DNA of 10,186 nt from contig DATKRK010000292.1 in assembly GCA_035532215.1 (NCBI GenBank), forward strand, positions 1 to 10,186, given 5' to 3'. The notes beneath the pieces are model-generated. The model made no database searches. It was not told the origin of the DNA and saw only the letters and a program-made list of their open reading frames with translations. The DNA is from JAICIG01 sp035532215. Its GTDB lineage: Bacteria > Planctomycetota > Planctomycetia > Pirellulales > JAICIG01. Below, one piece after another: positions 6,187 to 10,186 of this stretch. Within the stretch, counting starts at the first letter, position 1. Each line of letters opens with the position of its first letter. The translations under genes and the position numbers were made by a program.

Positions 6187-7266
6187 TCATTCGGCCGGGC
6201 ACGACCCGTCGGTGCATTCGCACTCGTCCGTGCCGACCGCCTGATGGTGCTTCCGCCAGGGCGGAGTGAACTTCAGCCACCCAGCGCGAGCTTGTTCGTG
6301 GATGAACACCTTGTGCGGCGGTTTCGGATAGCTGATGCCCGGCGATTGCTTGACGTGAATGCCCACCTTCTCGACGGGACCGGGAATGTGCGTGTGCGTG
6401 TGGTTCTTGATCGTGTGCTTCCGCAAGCCGGCGGGAATTCCCAGCGGGACGTGCGGCGGGCCAGGCAAGCCGATCGGCGTGCCGGTGATCGGCATGCCGT
6501 ACTGCGGCGCCGAAACCCCCGCCATGAAGGCCGGCGGCATCGCGCCGTCGGGGCCGCAGTAGCCGGCCGGCATCACGCCGCCCGGTCCGCCGACCATGCC
6601 GTCGCCCATCATTTCCTCTTCGCCCCCGACTTGCAGGTCCTTGTTGCCCAAGCGAATGATCGCCAGGATGGCGCCGCGGCGGTCGGCTTCGACGATCGGG
6701 TCCATGCCCGGATCGAGCCGGGTGCTGACCAACGTCTCGACGCCCGCCAACGCCAGTTCCTGGAAATCGGGATCGGGCAGGTAAATCACCTTGGTCACGA
6801 AATTGCCCGACAGCACCTGGTCGAAGTCTTCCTCAGTGAATTGCACCGGCACGCTGTTGTGCGCCAAGTAGGCGTCGGTGCGCGGCAGCGAGGGGGCGAT
6901 TTCAAGCGTGGGGTACAGCTCGACGCCTTCGCGGCCGGGAATGTTCGTAAGTTTCAGGCGGTAAATGCCTTGCGAAAAGTTTTGCCGGCCCGGGCAAATC
7001 AGCGGTTCGGAATCGAACGAACCTGGCCCTGAGACGTCCCAGGCGACGGCCATGCCTTCCGGCCCGGCAAAAGTCACCTGCGAGGCTGCGCCAGGCACGC
7101 CCGCCGCGGGACCAGGGTTGCCGAGCATCATCACGCCCGGTCCGGGACCGTCGACCCCAGGCCCTGGGTGCATGATCTGCGCCGCCGGCGGTAAGTTGTT
7201 GCTTAACGGCGCCTTGCAGCCGGCCAGGGCGACAAGGGCGCTACACAGAGCCCATCGGTACTTCAT
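6187..7266 (-). CDS. Pro/Gly-rich envelope lipoprotein (A)
   Basis: A 359-residue predicted lipoprotein. MKYRW is followed by a short hydrophobic stretch and the lipobox LAGC, with Cys17 lipidated. Residues about 30-60 are a PGPG-rich linker. Residues 102-207 are the core shared with gene B, including YRLKLTNIPGREGVELYPTL and GNFVTKVIYLPDPDF. Residues about 215-280 are Gly/Met/Pro-rich. The tail has a His cluster (HTIKNHTHTH near 284-293), several further His residues and a Cys-bearing end (DECECTDGSC near 347-356) that could bind metal or form disulfides; that is inference. A G-rich GAGGGGGG lies 5 nt upstream of the ATG as a possible RBS. It is first in a minus-strand A-B-C series and ends at a probable terminator. 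The overall function is unknown. Confidence 0.85.
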   Translation of the reverse strand: MKYRWALCSALVALAGCKAPLSNNLPPAAQIMHPGPGVDGPGPGVMMLGNPGPAAGVPGAASQVTFAGPEGMAVAWDVSGPGSFDSEPLICPGRQNFSQGIYRLKLTNIPGREGVELYPTLEIAPSLPRTDAYLAHNSVPVQFTEEDFDQVLSGNFVTKVIYLPDPDFQELALAGVETLVSTRLDPGMDPIVEADRRGAILAIIRLGNKDLQVGGEEEMMGDGMVGGPGGVMPAGYCGPDGAMPPAFMAGVSAPQYGMPITGTPIGLPGPPHVPLGIPAGLRKHTIKNHTHTHIPGPVEKVGIHVKQSPGISYPKPPHKVFIHEQARAGWLKFTPPWRKHHQAVGTDECECTDGSCPAE

Positions 7267-7571
7267 CGAATCCCCCCTCGTTTTGGCCTAGGCGCAAGAG
7301 CCGGGCCTGCCGGCCTGGTCCGTGGCACTGGCGGTTAGTTCCATCGGGTCGTACGAACGACCTACGTTGCCAAAACACTTTGGCGTGGCCTCAGCGCCGA
7401 CGCCGTCCTATAATCCCGCCCAGCTTTGCTGTTGGTCCCTTGCGGGTTTCTCCGAAGATGCCTCTCGGCGGACCAATAGCTGTGGTGACGGCTGCCATGG
7501 CTGGTAAGCCTCAGTGGTATTCGTCGGCCTCGGCATTCGCGATTCTTTGGCAAATCCAGCAAAACCCAAAG
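7267..7571. promoter_or_regulatory. Divergent intergenic region
   Basis: This gap separates the minus-strand lipoprotein A gene from the plus-strand LolA-like gene and should carry promoters for both. An inverted repeat GGTCGT-ACGA-ACGACC (7347-7362) is a possible operator. A perfect TATAAT at 7409-7414 on the plus strand is a candidate -10, but no good -35 lies 16-18 nt before it. If used, it would give a leader of about 150 nt before 7572. No credible gene is seen within the gap. Confidence 0.45.
7409..7414 (+). promoter_or_regulatory. Candidate -10 element for the LolA-like gene
   Basis: An exact TATAAT in a GC-rich context, upstream of the gene starting at 7572. The sequence 17 nt before it is TGGCCT, a poor -35, so recognition by the housekeeping sigma factor is uncertain. 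Confidence 0.3.
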
Positions 7572-8504
7572 ATGACTCACCGGTTTCCTAGCTTGTCAGT
7601 CGCCTGCCTGATCTTGGCGGCACTCGCTTCGGGCCGTCCGGCGTGGGGACAGGCCGAAAGACTGCCTGCCAAGGCCGAGGTCGACGCCCAGCACGTCTGG
7701 CGGCGAGCCCTCGCGGCGCTCGATCAGCATGCCTCGGTGCAGTGCAAGCTGTATCAAGAAGTCCAGATGTACGACCAACATCTGTTGGGCCACGGGGCTT
7801 ACCTGCAAGGCCCCCCCGGCTACTTCTGGTCGAGCTTGGAACTGGCTCTCAAAACCGGCGGCGAACACGATGCCATCGTGAAGCAGCGCTGCGACGGCAA
7901 CCGGCTCTGGATTTTCCGCTCGATGGACGGTCTGCCGCGCTTGAGCTGCGTCGACGTCAAACGCGTGCTGGCGGCGGCCCGAGCCGAAGGCCGCGAGCGA
8001 ACCGCCGTGCCGGCCTTGGGAATCGGCGGATTGCCGAAGTTGTTCGACGCCGTGGAGAAGGGATTCCGTTTTACCGACGTGCGCCAGCAGCAGTTGGAGA
8101 AAAAGCCCGTTTTCGTGCTGCGAGCCGAATGGAAGCCGGATCGGCTGTTGCGCTGGCTGCCCGAGCAGAAAGAGGCGATCGAATCGGGCGGCAAGCTCGA
8201 TTTGAGCAAGTTGCCGCCGCCCGTGCCCGATCATTTGTTGATTTACCTCGGCGCCACGGACCTGTTTCCGCGCCGCATCGAGTACCGTCGCGCCTCGGCC
8301 AACGTACAGAATCCAAACAAGGAAATCCTGTTGCTGCTGAGTTTCTCGAACATCGCCTTCGACCGGCCGGTCGATCGGCGGAGTTTCGTGTTCGAGCCGG
8401 GCCCCATGCCGATGGCGGACGAAACCGATTCGTACATCCGCAATTTGGGGCTTACCCCTGTGCCGGAAGCGGCCGCTGCTTCCGCTGCTGGGCCAACCCG
8501 CTAG
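7572..8504 (+). CDS. Exported protein with LolA-like character
   Basis: A 310-residue predicted periplasmic protein. Residues 1-26 look like a Sec signal peptide (THR, then hydrophobic SLSVACLILAALASG, ending PAWG before QAE). The mature part suggests a LolA/LolB-like fold: an N-terminal helix (VWRRALAALDQHASVQ), then strands such as KLYQEVQMYDQHLLGHGAYLQ, a GNRLWIFRSMDG strand pair, and a late LFPRRIEYRR strand. Similar planctomycete proteins are often annotated as outer membrane lipoprotein-sorting-like. This is judged by pattern, not alignment. The frame is open upstream to 7380, but the ATG at 7572 puts the signal peptide at the N-terminus; no Shine-Dalgarno precedes it. The last 53 bases overlap the end of pdxA on the other strand, both being coding. 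True function is unknown. Confidence 0.8.
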   Translation: MTHRFPSLSVACLILAALASGRPAWGQAERLPAKAEVDAQHVWRRALAALDQHASVQCKLYQEVQMYDQHLLGHGAYLQGPPGYFWSSLELALKTGGEHDAIVKQRCDGNRLWIFRSMDGLPRLSCVDVKRVLAAARAEGRERTAVPALGIGGLPKLFDAVEKGFRFTDVRQQQLEKKPVFVLRAEWKPDRLLRWLPEQKEAIESGGKLDLSKLPPPVPDHLLIYLGATDLFPRRIEYRRASANVQNPNKEILLLLSFSNIAFDRPVDRRSFVFEPGPMPMADETDSYIRNLGLTPVPEAAAASAAGPTR

Positions 8505-9498
8505 CGACGCGCACCGCCTCGATCAGACTGCTGAAATCGGCGCGCCGTTGCCAGGCCAGATCGAATGCCGTGCCGTGAGCGACGCTGGTCCGCACGATCG
8601 GCAGCCCCAGCGTGACGTTCACCGCGCGGTGCATCCCCAACAGCTTCAAAGCGATGTGCCCCTGGTCGTGATACATGGCGACCACGGCGTCGAACTCGCC
8701 GTCGCGGGCGCGAACCATCAACGTGTCGGCGGGGTAGGGGCCCTGTGCGAGCAATCCGGCGGCTTGCGCCCGCGCGACTGCGGGTTCGATCAAGGTCCTT
8801 TCTTCGTCGCCGAACAAGCCCGACTCGCCCGCGTGCGGATTGAGCGCGCAAACGCCGATCGACGGCGCCGCGCCTTTCAGCGGGCGCATCACGCCGTCGG
8901 CCAGCCGAATCTTTTCGAAGATCGCCTGGCTTGTGAGCTGCTTAAACACGTCGCGCAGCGCCGTGTGCAGCGTGACGTGTACCACGCCCAAGCCGGCCGG
9001 AGCGAGAATCTGCTCGTCGTGCGCCAGATAGAGCATCATGGCGAAATCGTCGACGCCGCACAGTTCGGCCAGCAGTTCGGTATGGCCGGGATAATGATGT
9101 CCGGCCGCCCACAGCGCGGCCTTGTGCAGCGGAGCGGTCGTGATGCCGTCGATCCTGCCGGCGAGCGCCAACTTCGCCGCTGCGACCAACGCCTGGTAGG
9201 CCGCCTCGCCGCTGCGGGCGTCGACCGAGCAGGGGGGCGCCGCCAAGGCGTCGTCGCCGACTGCCTTCAGGCAAGGCAGCAGGGCAGGGGAGGGGCGCGC
9301 TTCCTCGGGCGAGGAGATTTCGACGATTTCGATCTGGCTTTGCCACAACCGGGCCGCCCGACGCAGAATTTCCGGATGCCCGACGACCAGTAGCCGGCTG
9401 CCAGCGTGCAAGGCCGCCTGCGGCCAGGCGCCGACAATCACCTCGGGCCCCACGCCGGCGGGGTCGCCCATCGTCACAGCGAGGAGGGGATGAGTCAC
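8452..9498 (-). CDS. pdxA: 4-hydroxythreonine-4-phosphate dehydrogenase
   Basis: A 348-residue cytosolic enzyme that oxidises 4-phosphohydroxy-L-threonine with NAD; the product is joined with deoxyxylulose phosphate by PdxJ to make pyridoxine phosphate. Family motifs are clear: MGDPAGVGPEV (10-20), ITTAPLHK (119-126), YPGHTELLA (136-144), LNPHAGE (219-225), AMYHDQGH (274-281) and NVTLGLPIVRTSVAHGTAFDLA (294-315). His178, His222 and His277 match the three metal ligands of E. coli PdxA. Length is near the usual 330-340. The start is GTG at 9498: no ATG lies nearby except within the first strand motif, and no Shine-Dalgarno is seen. TATAAA at 9518-9513 on the minus strand may be a -10, implying a very short leader. 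No other vitamin B6 gene is in the window. A PdxA2-like paralog cannot be excluded. Confidence 0.93.
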   Translation of the reverse strand: MTHPLLAVTMGDPAGVGPEVIVGAWPQAALHAGSRLLVVGHPEILRRAARLWQSQIEIVEISSPEEARPSPALLPCLKAVGDDALAAPPCSVDARSGEAAYQALVAAAKLALAGRIDGITTAPLHKAALWAAGHHYPGHTELLAELCGVDDFAMMLYLAHDEQILAPAGLGVVHVTLHTALRDVFKQLTSQAIFEKIRLADGVMRPLKGAAPSIGVCALNPHAGESGLFGDEERTLIEPAVARAQAAGLLAQGPYPADTLMVRARDGEFDAVVAMYHDQGHIALKLLGMHRAVNVTLGLPIVRTSVAHGTAFDLAWQRRADFSSLIEAVRVASGLAQQRKQRPLPAQG

Positions 9499-9644
9499 CG
9501 AATGCGTCGCTTTTTATAGAAGGGAGATAGGGAGTGAGAGAGAATGGAGACGTTTTTTAAGTTGCCGGAGATCAGCTCGTCTGCCCTCGCCTCGATTGTA
9601 TTCACCCAATTGTATCTCCGGCGGATTAAGCGTAGTATCCCAGG
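9499..9644. promoter_or_regulatory. Divergent pdxA / membrane-protein control region
   Basis: This 146-nt gap separates two divergent starts. GCCGGAGAT (9564-9572) is the exact complement of ATCTCCGGC (9614-9622). Within and overlapping this inverted repeat, ATTGTAT occurs twice as a direct repeat (9595-9601 and 9609-9615), 14 nt apart. The arrangement could be a regulator site or a leader stem for the plus-strand gene. No confident -10/-35 pair is visible for that gene. Confidence 0.4.
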
Positions 9645-10186
9645 ATGAACCGCATTTTTGCTCCCCTGGCATCGTTCGCCGTTTTGTTTCTGCTGGCCAC
9701 GCTCGCGCTGGGCCTGTTTTTGCGCACGGGCGATATCCGCAACCCCTCGGATTTAGACTCTCAAGCGTGGGCCACCTGGCATCGCCAAGCTGGCGTGGCC
9801 GCCGGATTGTTCGTGGTGCTGGTCAATAGCATCGTGGTGACCTACTTCGTCGGCACGAGCCGCTGGTGCCGCGAGGTCGTCGACACCTACTCGCTCGACG
9901 CTGAGTTCGTCCGCCGCAGCAATCGGCTCAAGCACGGCACGTTTCCGCTGGCTTTGTCGAGCATCCTGGCGATCGTCGGCCTGGTGGCGCTAGGCGGCGC
10001 GGCCGACCCGGCGGCCCGGCTGAGGCTGCCGCCCTTGGGCGGATTGACCTGGACCAACATCCATTTCGCCGCCGCCTGCCTGGTGATTTGTTTCGTCGCC
10101 TACGCAAGCTTCATCGAGTCGTACAACATTCGCCAGAATCACAAGTTGATTACCGAAGTGATGGGCGAGGTCGGGCGGATTCGGAA
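9645..10186 (+). CDS. Multi-pass membrane protein, cut by window edge
   Basis: An ATG at 9645 opens a frame that runs to the last base with no stop: 180 complete codons, continuing beyond the window. My translation starts MNRIFAPLASFAVLFLLATLALG. Four hydrophobic segments are visible, at about residues 7-25, 49-67, 104-119 and 138-156. Loops include WATWHRQAG before the second segment and SRWCREVVDTYSLDAEFVRRSNRLKHG between the second and third. The visible end (SYNIRQNHKLITEVMGEVGRIR) is probably cytoplasmic and helical. His residues at the membrane boundary of segments two and four (WHRQAG, NIHFAA) are of interest but do not prove haem binding. Only AGG directly before the ATG resembles an RBS. 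Strand bias, composition and ordered hydrophobicity make it a real gene; I cannot name the family. Confidence 0.78.
   Translation, partial: MNRIFAPLASFAVLFLLATLALGLFLRTGDIRNPSDLDSQAWATWHRQAGVAAGLFVVLVNSIVVTYFVGTSRWCREVVDTYSLDAEFVRRSNRLKHGTFPLALSSILAIVGLVALGGAADPAARLRLPPLGGLTWTNIHFAAACLVICFVAYASFIESYNIRQNHKLITEVMGEVGRIR

Noticed and set aside
7380..7571. N-terminal extension of the LolA-like protein to the ATG at 7380.
   Set aside because: It would bury the signal peptide 64 residues in and lies over the candidate promoter; export requires the start at 7572.
9270..9297. G-rich stretch inside pdxA as a G-quadruplex site.
   Set aside because: Only three runs of three or more G are present and the coding constraint explains the sequence; the encoded loop is a variable region of the protein.

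Overview
The window is GC-rich and densely coding, with features I associate with Planctomycetota, most likely the Pirellulales side. These are small Gly/Tyr-rich secreted proteins, DUF11-type envelope lipoproteins, several starts without a clear Shine-Dalgarno, and intergenic gaps full of perfect palindromes. The taxonomic call is inference from style; there is no rRNA or other marker gene here. I found no tRNA, rRNA, CRISPR array, transposase, phage gene or defence gene.

Layout. Positions 1-249 hold a large hairpin and three tandem smaller hairpins. A Cof-type HAD phosphatase (250-1089, minus) follows, then a palindrome-rich gap (1090-1332). A TIGR03960-type B12-binding/radical SAM protein (1333-3171, minus) comes next, then a tiny Gly/Tyr-rich exported protein (3331-3636, minus) and a 375-nt gap. 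Three minus-strand envelope genes then run in the order lipoprotein A (6187-7266), secreted paralog B (5190-6020), DUF11 lipoprotein C (4012-5193). B and C overlap by ATGA. A and B share a homologous ~105-residue core and are separated by 166 nt carrying an intrinsic terminator and two other perfect hairpins. A 305-nt divergent region leads to a plus-strand exported LolA-like protein (7572-8504). It runs into the 3' end of pdxA (8452-9498, minus) with a 53-bp convergent coding overlap. A divergent region with a 9-bp inverted repeat then leads to a multi-pass membrane protein (9645 onward, plus) cut by the window edge.

How the genes fit together. The HAD phosphatase, radical SAM protein and PdxA look like independent housekeeping genes; PdxA acts in DXP-dependent pyridoxal phosphate synthesis. 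The A-B-C cluster looks like one envelope module of unknown function made by duplication (A/B) and translational coupling (B/C). It is the best candidate here for an undescribed system, but nothing in the sequence gives it a biochemical role. The other notable signal is the non-coding DNA: nearly every gap is built from different perfect palindromes, some flanked by direct repeats, which suggests dispersed REP/MITE-like elements.
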